From Anseranas semipalmata (taxonomy: Eukaryota > Chordata > Aves > Anseriformes > Anseranatidae), in assembly GCA_013399115.1 (NCBI GenBank), contig VXAA01000911.1, forward strand, positions 1 to 64,000: a stretch of DNA of 64,000 nt, in the 5' to 3' direction. This document shows, piece by piece, positions 36,255-47,100 of the stretch. Every line of letters begins with the position of its first letter. Position 1 is the first letter of the stretch. Position numbers and translations under genes: made by a program. The notes under the pieces are model-generated. The model was not told the origin of the DNA and did no database searches. It saw nothing but the letters and a program-made list of their open reading frames with translations.

Positions 36255-38293
36255 GTAAGTGCAGCTGCTTTGAGGCATGCCTGTCATTTATCCTGTGCCC
36301 ATCCAGTGCTTGCACCATTGATCTCTTGTCCCATACTGCAGTACTTAATAGACACTGATAATAGGGTTGCGATTTTTTTTTTTTTAAGGAAAATTGAATA
36401 TTTAAGTGAAATATAACTGTGGTTATTTTTAATACCACAGAAGAAGTGGACTAAGTCAAGAGCCCATGCCTGATGGCAATGCTGGGAGGAAGGGGGGGAT
36501 TGCATGGTTGGCTGCTTTCCCCTTACACATAAAATGTGCAAGATCCTCCCCTGGAAGTTGCTGAGAGTGGCTCCCCTTTTGCAGACTCTGGATTGAAAGG
36601 CCTTAAGACCTTGAGAATTACTGACACAGGAAACATGGTAACAGTACTGGAAAAGGGATAAAAGAAACAGAACTGTAGTAATTCAGTTAACAATATCTTC
36701 GACAGAATACATTCATAACTCTTTCTACTTAGGGACACAATTTGCTTGCTGTATTATGCCAGTAGAGATAACCCTTAATTCCTTTCGTATCCTGTTTTTG
36801 AATCATTTTGTTAAACAAAGGCCTTTGAGTCCTCTTTTGTTGCAGAGAACAAATGGTGAGATTTTGGGGACTGTAGCTACTTTTGTTATTCACAAATTCC
36901 AGAGCCTTTCAAAATTCTTCATCATTCACATTCTCAGCTTCACCACACAATCATTCATTATGTCAGCAGCTGCCCGGGGAGTCTCACTTCAGCTCATTCA
37001 GCCAAATAATAAGCCCTGGGACAACTGTTTCTGCATTAAAATAATAATAAAATAATAAATAAAGGTTCTTGCAGGCGCAAAGCAATGTGGCTGTCTTCTG
37101 CTTTTTGACACATCCCTGCCTAAAAGTCAGTGATCAGTTTGGAGCAGTGGTTTTTGCTCAGCATCTGTGTTGAAATAAACCACAGCATTCAGGAAATATT
37201 TTTCTAAAGGATGCTTTGATATGGCTGAAGTCACAGAAGACTTCACTTTTCCCAGTGAATCATTGCATAATTTTTCGGCTGGTTTCAGTGGGAGTTAGAA
37301 CTTAAGTTCTGCCCAATTTCTGGGTGCATTTTAAACACATTGGCTTACTTCTCAGACATAATTTTTATGTTCCAGTCGTTTGAAGGGAGGTTTTGCAGTG
37401 CTCACATTCAATGCCTTTGCAGGTATATTGGCATATATGCATAGAGATATAGTGATAACACAGCCAAGCAAGCAGCATGCTTATTCTTGATGTGGAAGCT
37501 GGATTGCAAATGAGTGACAAGCACTGTTTTTTGGTGCAACTGTTTTATTTTTCCAAGTGAGTGCATCTGAGGAGCTAATAATAATGTTAGTGTGATGCTT
37601 TGTTCTTCCTCTTTAATTAGGATAAGGAATTGAATTTACAAAGTAAAGCAGAATTCTTTCCATGTCCTTTGCAAACAGTTTGCACTAGCTTCCTGTGCAG
37701 ATGTATGCAAATATAAACATCCAATGTGAGTTCAAGATATCAGTCCTGCAATCTCCACGGTAGCTGAATAATCCAAGCTGGCTTTATCCAGATGTCGTGC
37801 TGTCCCAAAATCTGAATTGATATACTCTGCCTATGCTGTCACTGCGTTCATCTAAATAAGAGCAAAATTTAAATACTGATTGAGATGAGCAAAGGAGAGC
37901 TTCCTACTGCTTTTCAGGCATGTCTAGTTTCCGATGCCTCATCCAGGCTGTGCACGATGTTGCCACCTTTTGCTGAACTCTTCCAGCCAGCACAAAGAGT
38001 GCCACATGCAACTGAAAACTGCTATTGATTGTGTTGAAGCAGCTTGCTCTGTTAGAGGAAGTCATTTAGATGTTTATGGGAGATGCACGGAAGAAAATTT
38101 GCTAGTTTATTTTTTTTCTAAAGTGAGCATGAGGACTATACGGAAGCAAACAGATGTTCCCAAAAGGCTGACATTAGCCAATTGTTGGGAATGCTGCTTG
38201 AATAAGAAAAATTGTGAAAGCGGTAGAGAGAAGTTTAAAAGGTCTCTGAATCTCCTCAGTTTCACACTATAGTGAGGAAGTGTCATAGATTAT
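36255..38293. other. No recognised gene; noncoding stretch
   Basis: A T13 run (36373-36385) and an (ATA)n tract are the only distinct structures. Frames of about 100 codons at 36756-37055 and 37934-38272 (+) show no domain I know. Confidence 0.6.
37038..37063. repeat. (AAT)n tract
   Basis: Interrupted AATAAT/AAATAAT units. Confidence 0.85.
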
Positions 38294-39387
38294 TGTGGTG
38301 GTTTTACCCTGCTGGGCAGCTGAACTCCACCACAACTGCTCTCTCACTCCCCCTCCTCAAAGGAAAAGGGGGAGAAAATACGATGGAAAGGGCTCAAGGG
38401 TTGAGATAAGGAAAGGGACATCACTCACCAATTATCATCACTAGCAAAACAGACTCAGCATAGGGAGATTAATATAATTTATCACCTATCACTAGCAGGC
38501 TAGAACAGTGAGAAACTACAAGCAAACTAAAAACACCTTCCCCCATCCACCCTCTTCTACCTCCTCCCCCTGAGTAGTGCAGGGGAAAGGGAATGGGGGC
38601 TGCAGTCAGTCCATAATCCTGCATCTCCGCCGCTCCTTCACAGTCACTCTCTGTCCCTGCTCTACGTGGGGTCCCTCCCATGCAATGCCGTCCTTACCAA
38701 ACTGATCTTGGGTGGGCTTCCCACAGGCTGCAGCTCTTCAAGAACTGCTCCCATATGGGTCCATACCATGGGGTCCGTCCCTCAGGACCAAACTGCTCCA
38801 ACATGGCTCCCCCACGGGCAGCAGCTCCCCCACGGGCGGCAGCTCCCGCCAGGCCTCCTGCTCCTGCATGGGCTCTTCTCCACGGGCTACAGCTCCGGCC
38901 CGGGGCCTGCTCCTGCGGGGGCTCCATGGGCCGCAGCCTCCTTCAGGCCACATCCACCTGCTCCACCGTGTTCTCCTCCACCGGCTGCAGTGTGGAAATC
39001 TGCTCCACCATGGTACCCATGGGCTGCAGGGGGACGGCCTGCTCCACCATGGGCCTTTCCATGGGCCACAGGGGAACTTCTGCTCTGGTGCTTGGAGAAC
39101 CTCCTGCCCCTCCTTCTTCACTGACCTTGGTGTCTGCAGGGCTGTTTCTCATGCCTCTCTCCCAGCTGCTGTTGCACAGCAGTTTTTTTTTTCCCTTTCT
39201 TAAATCTGCTCTCACAGAGGCACAACCCACGTCACTCATTGGCTTGGGTCTGGCCAGCGGTGGGTCCATTTTGAAGCGGGCTGGAGCTGACTTTTCTCTG
39301 ACATGGGGCAGCTTCTTGGACTCTTCTCACAGAGGCCACCCCTGTAGCCCCGCTGCTACCAAACCCATGCCACATAAACCCAATACA
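38294..39387 (-). mobile_element. Solo LTR of an avian endogenous retrovirus
   Basis: The 1,094-base element starts with TG (TGTGGTGGTTTTACC) and ends with CA (ACCCAATACA) on the given strand, and matches a long GC-rich LTR that I recall from many bird genomes. I infer minus orientation from the usual polyadenylation signal of that LTR. In this copy it reads GATAAA on the minus strand (TTTATC at 38478-38483), one base from AATAAA. The middle (38690-39115) is built of diverged tandem units around GCTGCAGC, CTGCTCC and CCATGGG. No internal retroviral gene flanks it on either side, so it is a solo LTR left by recombination. I see no clean target-site duplication (ATTAT left, GTTAC right), which suggests age. 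The exact family is not assigned. Confidence 0.65.
38690..39115. repeat. Degenerate GC-rich tandem units inside the LTR
   Basis: Phrases such as CACGGGC(A/G)GCAGCTCC, CTGCTCCACC and CCATGGGC recur many times at irregular spacing. Period and orientation make every frame look open, which explains the 300-codon plus frame (38680-39582) and four overlapping long frames. I treat all of them as noncoding. Confidence 0.7.
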
Positions 39388-40037
39388 GTTACTGGGTGGG
39401 GGGGAGTAGCTGGGAAAAATGAGAAACCTTTATACCTTGTGAAACTTTGTTACCTCCTTAACTCTATTTTAAATGTAAGACTGGGTCTGAAAATGTTCAG
39501 TGAGGATTTGCTCTCTGAGCCCAAATACCAGGTCCATACAAAGGCTGTCTTCTCCTCTGTTGTCCCACCCAGATGTCCTTAGACTTTTTCATAAGTGCAC
39601 TGGGTAACAAAAAAGAAAAAAAGAAAGGGAGAAGAAAATCATTTAAATTGTGTTTGTGTCTGTTGTTCTTTTTGGTAAGGTGCAAAGAGCTTGTATTTTA
39701 AAATGACATAGTCTGTTTTTAAATATTCAGCCAGCAACAGGAGCCCCTGGTAAAATGCCATCTCCTCTGGACCTTGCAGACCAGGGCATTGCTGCTGAAA
39801 ACCGAAGCTGCGCTTTGATCTGCACCATTTCCTGCCACGACCATGCTGTAGCCACTTCATTTCTATGGTCAAAACTTCCCTTACCTTACTTTTTTTCTTT
39901 AATTTTCCTTCTTTCTTTTTTAGCTACAAGAAACGTCCTCAACTGTTGCACTTTGGAGGACAGACTTTATCCTTGAGGATCTGCTAACCCCTCACTGAGC
40001 TGGGCATCCTGTGGCAACACAACTACCAGATACTTAC
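39388..40037. other. No recognised gene; noncoding stretch
   Basis: AT-rich with short pyrimidine tracts. No exon I can name. Confidence 0.6.
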
Positions 40038-40137
40038 CTGCATGCTTTATTTTTGCAGGGGTGATCCCAGCTTCGTAAGTCCTTGTGCAACTCCAAACCC
40101 AGATGACAGGCTTGGCCTGGTCTTGTGAGCCACATTC
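40038..40137 (-). other. Candidate exon, minus strand, 100 nt
   Basis: On the minus strand ACAATTTAG precedes a frame open for 33 codons. It includes QDQAKPVIWVWS and later YEAGITPAKIKHA, and ends in GCAG|GTAAGTATC, an excellent donor. The in-frame TAG that forms the acceptor is what a true intron boundary would show. The pyrimidine tract is weak and I know no protein with this sequence. Confidence 0.15.
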
Positions 40138-40723
40138 CTAAATTGTCATGTAGCAAAGAGCCCTTCTTCTCCCTCCCTCCACACCCTCCTTACACCCCAA
40201 TTTGGCGCCAAGCCTCATTCCTCATATTTCCACACTTCCCTACTTAAACCTTTGCAGAGGAGGCTCTCAGACTATGCCTTCACACAGCAGAAGCATCCCA
40301 AAAGGGTACAGATTTGCTGACTTCCAGGTGGTCTGAGCCCCGGCCTCTGTGTCCAGCATCTCCAGCCTGGTTCTGGTAAAGTAGCTCTTAGTCACTCCCC
40401 TGATTCTTCACATCTTACTTATTTGTCTGCCCACCCTTTGCTTTTATGAGTGTTTTTCCACTTTCTATGTGTTTTTGCCTTGACTGTGGTGCTTGCGGGT
40501 GAGGTGGGAAAAGCCCATTTTTCCACTGGCACTACCCTGGTGGAGAGCTGGAGAGGTGGCATGGGTGATGGCTCCTTGTGGGTGAATTCAGTGCTGGGCT
40601 TCATGTGTAGTTTTATGCTCGAGGCTGACAAAGGGCTCTTCCAGTGGTTCATCTTTCAGACAATCTTTATGAAGCTACATAAAAATCCTCTCTTATCTTC
40701 TCTAGGGCACCCAGGGCACAGAA

Positions 40724-40758
40724 GTAAATAAATAAATAAATAAAAGTAAATAAAGTAA
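40724..40758. repeat. (AAAT)n microsatellite
   Basis: About seven AAAT units with one AAAAGT interruption. Confidence 0.92.
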
Positions 40759-40820
40759 GATGAGTTGCAGTCTGCATGGACAAATCTAAACATGTCTTGC
40801 AGTGGAGTTAGATATGCTTT

Positions 40821-40869
40821 AAAAAAAAAAAAAAAGAAAAGAAAAGAAAGAAAGAAAAGGAAAAAAAGC
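40821..40869. repeat. Poly(A) grading into (AAAG)n
   Basis: A15 is followed by AAAAG and AAAG units. It looks like a decayed poly(A) tail, but no retrocopy is recognisable upstream. Confidence 0.92.
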
Positions 40870-41082
40870 AATAAAATCTGATGGGGAAATGTTCCTTAGC
40901 AGAATTTCTTACCTAATTTTCTTCCCAAGGTTTTGGGTATAGACTTCCTAAACAGCTAAAGTGATGTCTGTCTGTGTTATAACTTCCCAGACCTTGCCCA
41001 GCACCCTGGTATAGTGTCAGGGCTGTAACTGCTTGGCAGAGCCTTGTGCATACACCAAGAGCAGGGCACTGCCTGTCTACAG

Positions 41083-41178
41083 GGACAGAAGGATGCTTGT
41101 ACACTGCCTTATGTTCGGTTCTCGTGTTCCAAGCTGGGAATACTGACTGGACCTGAAGAGGAATACCTGATTCCCTTT
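41083..41178 (+). other. Candidate phase-0 exon, 96 nt
   Basis: An ACTGCCTGTCTACAG acceptor-like site precedes 96 nt that end in CTTT|GTAAGTATT. The phase-0 frame is open for all 32 codons and includes DACTLPYVRFSCSKLG and later TGPEEEYLIPF. Length is a multiple of three. I do not recognise the peptide. The upstream frame is also open from 41044, which weakens the splice argument. Confidence 0.18.
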
Positions 41179-44100
41179 GTAAGTATTACTCAGTTTGACT
41201 GCTGGGGCCCTGTTTGCAAAATTGAACACAAATCTGAGAAGGAACATAATTACATCTTTGTGCAATAGCTACATAAGTTATATCGCAGCTATGAAGACAA
41301 ACATGTTTTCTGCTGGCCTGTCCTCTTGGCAAGCAGTTTGCTTGTTGTACATGCTGGTAGACATCTGGGTCAGATGACTCGCTCCCTGGGTTTCTGTAAC
41401 TGTATTGACTCCGTTGATGCTGACTATCAAGGGAGCCTGGTGAGTATTTTGGCAACTGATGGCTCTGTTCTAGCCATTAGCCCTGAGGCACCTGAATATG
41501 TCTGGCTCAGGAGCTGGAGAGGCAGGTAGGCATTGGGTGTTCAGCCCCTGAGAGATTCCTCCTTTTGACATTATATGGAGCCAACCTCCCTCCTTCAGGA
41601 TTTAACCTGCAGGTTGTGCGGGTAACCTTCATTGTGCAGGTAACCCTGAAACCTGTACAGCTCACCCTGAAATTTGGTTTCCCCTGGGCAAACCTGTCTG
41701 TCGGTCAGAGCCATGCCTCCAGGACATGTAGGAAGGTTTCTCTGTCCATGTACCTTCTAGAGTCCTCATCCCAGGGTTTGGGGCAGCTATTGCTTTCTGA
41801 GAGGGTCTGGGGTTACGCAGGCATATCGAACAAAATACTGGAGTGGCAAAGTATCAGGTTGCATCAGCTTTCATATGAATTAAACTTATTATGGGTGCAG
41901 GAGCAAATAGCATACCTGCTAGTCATATTATTAGAGTGGATATGCTACAAGCATGCCTGAAATATGCTCTTTAAAGATACACAATGATGACTGCATTGAA
42001 ATCCATACCTGTTTGGTCGCACCACAGCACAAGAGCTATTGTTTGCATTTCAGTAACTGGAGAGCCCCCAGAGAAATAGCTCAGCGCTGCGGGGAGGAGT
42101 GGTTGGTAGCACGTGCCGCTGTCCTCCTGCTCTGGATCATCCATTTAACCTGACAAAGACAGCAGATGTGTCCAAATACTTCAGGTAGAGGAGAGCTGCT
42201 GGGCTGTCTGAGGAGCAGCTGCTGATAATTGCAGGAGATTTGTGCCCCATCCCTCCTGTTTTGCTCGGAGGGCTCCCTGGTGGCATGGGGCTGCTTCCTG
42301 CCACGCCAAGCTGGCTGCTCCTCCAAAGTGCACGCGTCTGTGTGTGTGCAGCCTTTGGCTTTATCTATTTGTGTAGTTTTAATGAAGCAGTGGTGCAGGT
42401 CCCCCAGGAAAGCCTTTCCTGTGCTGGGGAGCATCCCTGCCGGAGGCTCTGACTGTTCCTGCAGGGACTAATGCCCCACCCAAACCATGAGCTGTGCTTA
42501 TGGAGAACAAAGAGAATATACTGCTGTTGTCCTAGCTGGCCTTTATTTATTACTTATTACTGGTTTATTACTTTGCATGCTTGTTTTGTTTTCCTCTCCT
42601 ATTTCCCCTAGGTCTGAATCTCACTTGTTACCTCCTTGGATGGACTCAGCCCTTTCCAGCCTTCTCTGTGTGCTTCTTGCTTGTCAGGGAGGCATTTCTA
42701 TTTTCTCTGTTAAAGAGGCAAGAGCTGAATGCCATGCTCCTGTCTCTGGCAGCTTTTCTGCTCTGTTGGTATCAAGTTTTATTTGTCTTTAGTGTGCCGG
42801 GTGATCCACAAAAGCTGGTCTCCCCCTCTTTTCACCTGCCAGATCCTCCACACACAAACTTTCAAGTTGTCTTTCTAGATCTCCCACATCTGATGCGTTT
42901 CGATTATTTTGGGTGTGTGTTTTTGTATGTTAGTAGGAAAACAATCCTTTTAATCTTGTATTTTTTGCTTTACTTACCAAAGTCAATATTTCTCCCTGTT
43001 ACCCACCTTGGATCTAGATACCAGCTGACTTAAAAGGTACCAGTTTGACTTCTTGACTTTTGCAACTTAGTCATATAGACTTTAATCCTCTCTTTGGTTT
43101 CCTACATCTGCTTTTACGTTGAAGGTATATGTGACTCCCGTGTCTCAGACATGGCATGCCTAAGAAACTTCACCATGCTCTATGCACAGGTTTAGCTTAC
43201 CTATATTTCTGCTTCTTAGCTGTTGGACACCTCTTCTCTTCATCTAGAACAAACGGTGGTCTTTGCTAACTTTTGTCATTCAAAGAGGAAAGGCGTAGCA
43301 GCATTAGCATCTTTGTTAATCAAGCACCTTGGCTATGATTCAGTTTTGACTCAAAAGCCCTGTTTTGGGTGAAGAGTAGCAGCTCCTGCAGCAAGCGGTG
43401 GCTAGAGTCAGCCTGGCAGGGGATGTGTTTTCAGGTCCTGAAACCCTGCTTTCCTAGGGTCTGCACCATTGGTACATTCACATTCAAGTCATTGAGCTCA
43501 CCTGCTTTTGCTGTTATGGGTTCTAGTCCTTGCTACCTTTCACACATCCTTCTCCTGATCATAAGGGTGTGTTTACAGGTAGCAGAATATTTTTTAAAGA
43601 AAGAGTGACATGTTACTTTAAGAAGTCCTTATTTTTTAAATGAGAGGTTTTTGGAAAGGATAATAATTTCAAATTCTTTAAAATACCATCATAATCTTTT
43701 ATTGATGCAGATTTATGAAATACTTTATGTCAATAATCATCTGTCAGTAATCAACCAGAAAATGAGTCAGTATGTGCTGAAAAGAAGCAAGTTTGGCTTT
43801 TTGCATCCTGTAGCATCCTGGGCTTTTAGACTCCTGCTGATGTTTGAGAACCCATCATTTTTCAAAAATGCCTGAAAGATCAGCCCCCTTCTTTCACTAT
43901 CAGCTATTTGAGTTCAAGCAGTTTTTTGTTTTAATCAAAGGACAAAACTGAACCAAAACCTTGTTCAGACTGCTTTTATATCAGACCTGAGTGGAGCAGC
44001 TTTGACCCTAAATCACCTGAACAGAATTTTGGTTCAGCTACCTGTTTCTAAATTTTCCTCCATGGTATAAGGGAGGTTTTAATTTTGGCAGTGCTGTTGT

Positions 44101-47100
44101 TTTCACCACATTCCTCTTGCTACTTTGTTGTCCATCACCAGTCCTTGCCATGTCAGGATGTCCCATTGTGTCTTCAGTTCAAAGCTTTGGTGATTGCCCT
44201 TCACTGAACCCTGGCGCCCTGCTTTCCTCTTAACTTGTTGGTTTGAGTTGTTCCCAAAACAGCATGTGAACTCTGTGAGCTGCAGGGTAGGATGGAAAGA
44301 TGCTGTATGTCCTTCTGTAAGACAAAACCTATTTCTGAAAACCATGTTTATGCCACTCTTTGTATTTCTTGTCTGCTGAGACTGCTGCTCTCCAGTCCTG
44401 GTGTAGATCTATGTGCATTTGGCCAAATGAGAAAATACCCCTGTGGTGGTGGTCTCAAGTCAAGCTAATGAGAGAGGAAGTAGAAATTAAACATATAGAT
44501 TTCAAAGGAGCAAATCCACCCCATGGTTGCAGTCTGGGGTACTTAACATGCTTCCATTTTATCCTGCAGACCTGGTTGGCCACATTTATTTAATCCAGCA
44601 TCCAGGGACGGATGTACTGGCAGGGACTCTGTGATCTTTAGTGCTACAATTAGCCCTGTCTCTTGCCCTGATGGGATGCTGGCAGCACATCTGCTCTCCC
44701 AGTGGTTGCATGGGGCTGGAGGGCTTTCTGACATCTCCCAGCCACAGAAGCTGCCTTGTTTTCCCACGTGCATGTGCATTGTGCCAACCCCTGCTCCTGC
44801 CACACAGTCTAATAATGTAAGCGGGGTTTTTCTCCTGTCCCCCAAGTGAAACTGTGGTCTAACATGAGCGGATGGCTCAGTCAGCTGTTAACATCAGAGC
44901 TTCATCAGCCCTAGTTGATCATCATCCATAGTACCTAGAATAATATTACAGCAAGGACAATGATAAAAGAGCTATACTTTCACTTGTAACTGAAACAGAG
45001 TGGGTGGCTCGGTCAGAATGTAGCCCTAACTGTGCACAGTAGTACAGAGGATACACGTGGTGGCTATCAATAACCAAAACTGCTTTGTGGCTCAACATCC
45101 AATGATTAATTACTCTAAGGTGAGTAGTTGCTCCCAGTGCTGCCCATTGGTTTGTGCTCCTAATAAAGGCAATAGCCAAAATTTCACCCCCAAGCTAATG
45201 ATGGCACTTATACTGCTAATTTCAGCAAAGGTGGCATTAAGCTACGAGATAATTTTGCAAACCCTATGCATCACCACACTTTTTAGCATTACTAGGGAAG
45301 GTGTATTTTTATGTGTGATAAGCTTTTTACATGCAAGTAGCAATCTTTTTCTTTCTGTTGTAACAGGACTTTTGTGACTTTGTGTGTATCAGGGAAAAAA
45401 GTCCCACTTCTTTTCCTTATACAGCTTACCATGGAAAGACAAAACTGTGTAGGCTAGTTTAATGCAGATATTAAAAACTCATGTTAACCCTGTGCTTGCA
45501 TAAGGACAAAGCTGGTCACAAAGGAGCAATATCTGAGGTCTTCAGAAAAGCAGTAGAACCCAATCAGCAATATGTCTGAAAGGAAACCTGCAAAGGATAA
45601 AGACCTTCAGTATAAGTATTCTTTTGTAAGTTGCTCTTCTTACAGTTTGTGGCTTTGTTTAGTATCAGATTTCCTTCATCTTGTTAGCTTTTTCTTGCAG
45701 GCTCATGCAACTGGAGTTTATCAGAATTGAGTGACATGTAAAGTGTTTGCATATTCATACATTAGTCTTTTTAAGACTTCCCAGTGGGACTCTTAACTAT
45801 GCTTAGTCTGTTTATCCACTCAAATCCACTGCTACAATGTTTTAAAACTTGAAATCATAGCTGCATCTGAATTTCACCATGAAATAAAATATTGTAAGTG
45901 AGGACACATGTTAGTAATCAAAACAGGTTCTTTAAAATGAGCCCTTGTGCTGCAGGACAGGAGACTGTTTGCAGGAAAGTATTGACAGACCTTGATCACT
46001 TGGAGCCTGGGGCACTGAAAACCATAGTTAGGCACAGAAGTAACACAAAACAGCTTTCGGAGCCGCTCAGGGCTTCTCAGCATTGACCAAAATCATTTTG
46101 GTATCTTAACTATAGCTGTCTGAGCTTCATCAGGCTGCCTGTAAATTCTATCATGGTGAAGCTGCAGAGGTAAAAGCGGTAAGGAAGATCTGCCTGAGTT
46201 GTGCATCTGGAGCTCTCACAGCTTTTTCACAGTGGAAAGGCAAGTCTCCGCCTGTCCCCAAGTGCAGACATTTTGATTGGTACCAAATTTTCTGTGTAGG
46301 AACAGGGGTCGTGTTGAACTGTTCTTCGTATCTCACTCCTCATTTTAAAATGAGCTGTGTCCTGTCTGTAGGATTGCTGATTGGATTTGTTCAATTAAAG
46401 AGGCTTTCATGTTACAGAAATGGAAACTTTTATTTTTTAATTTTATTGCTTGGTAGCTGAACTGGCCAGCTTAGAATAAACTTTTCAGAAGATAAGAGGC
46501 AGTGGATTAAAGTTAGGAGGCATGGCTGTGATTTTCAAACAGACCAGAGATCTTGCGCGTCACACGTATTAGAAGCCTAAGTTGGGGCTTTTCTAAAGAG
46601 GCTTCATTTTTAAAGGGCAAATATGCACAACTTTCCCCCCAAAATATATTCTTCTAATGGCAAATTGCTTTGCACACTGAAAGGAATAGCTGCTTCTGAA
46701 AGAAGCAATTGGGTGGTTATCCTCTATTTATTGTGAGAGCCAGATACTTATTATAGTACAGAGAAGTATAAGAATCATAAGATATGGTGCATTACAATAC
46801 TAGGGAGAGGCCATTGGAAAAGTGCTGTTCCATAGTATAAAAAGCTGCAGATGGAAGAGCTGGAAACTAAAGCACAGAAACATCTTCAGAAAAGTCTGTT
46901 GCCAACTAGCCAGCCTTCTTAGAAAAGAAGGAACACCTCATTTGTTCTTCTTGAGGGAAGAAGGGAACTTGTAAACCTAGCAGGTAAAATTCTCATTTAA
47001 TATTTTTTTAATACTTCATAGGAATTCAGTGATTTTCAAGGCTTCAGGCCATGTCTTTTTTATATATATTTTATTAAATTGAAATTATTTCTACTTCTAA

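Larger units (their letters stand above)
40138..41082. other. No recognised gene; A-rich microsatellites
   Basis: It contains (AAAT)n at 40724-40758 and an A15 run grading into (AAAG)n at 40821-40869. No coding sequence I can name. Confidence 0.6.

Noticed and set aside
38680..39582. A 300-codon plus-strand open frame, one of the two longest in the window
   Set aside because: It lies mostly within the solo LTR's GC-rich tandem units, and several other frames on both strands are open over the same bases. It has no domain and runs past the LTR end into unrelated sequence.
40821..40869. Poly(A)-like tract as the tail of a processed pseudogene
   Set aside because: No gene-like sequence precedes it, and no polyadenylation signal or target-site duplication is visible.
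42581..43033. A 150-codon hydrophobic frame that might suggest a membrane protein
   Set aside because: The hydrophobicity comes from pyrimidine-rich DNA (Phe, Leu, Ser, Pro codons). There is no start context, and the composition matches the flanks.
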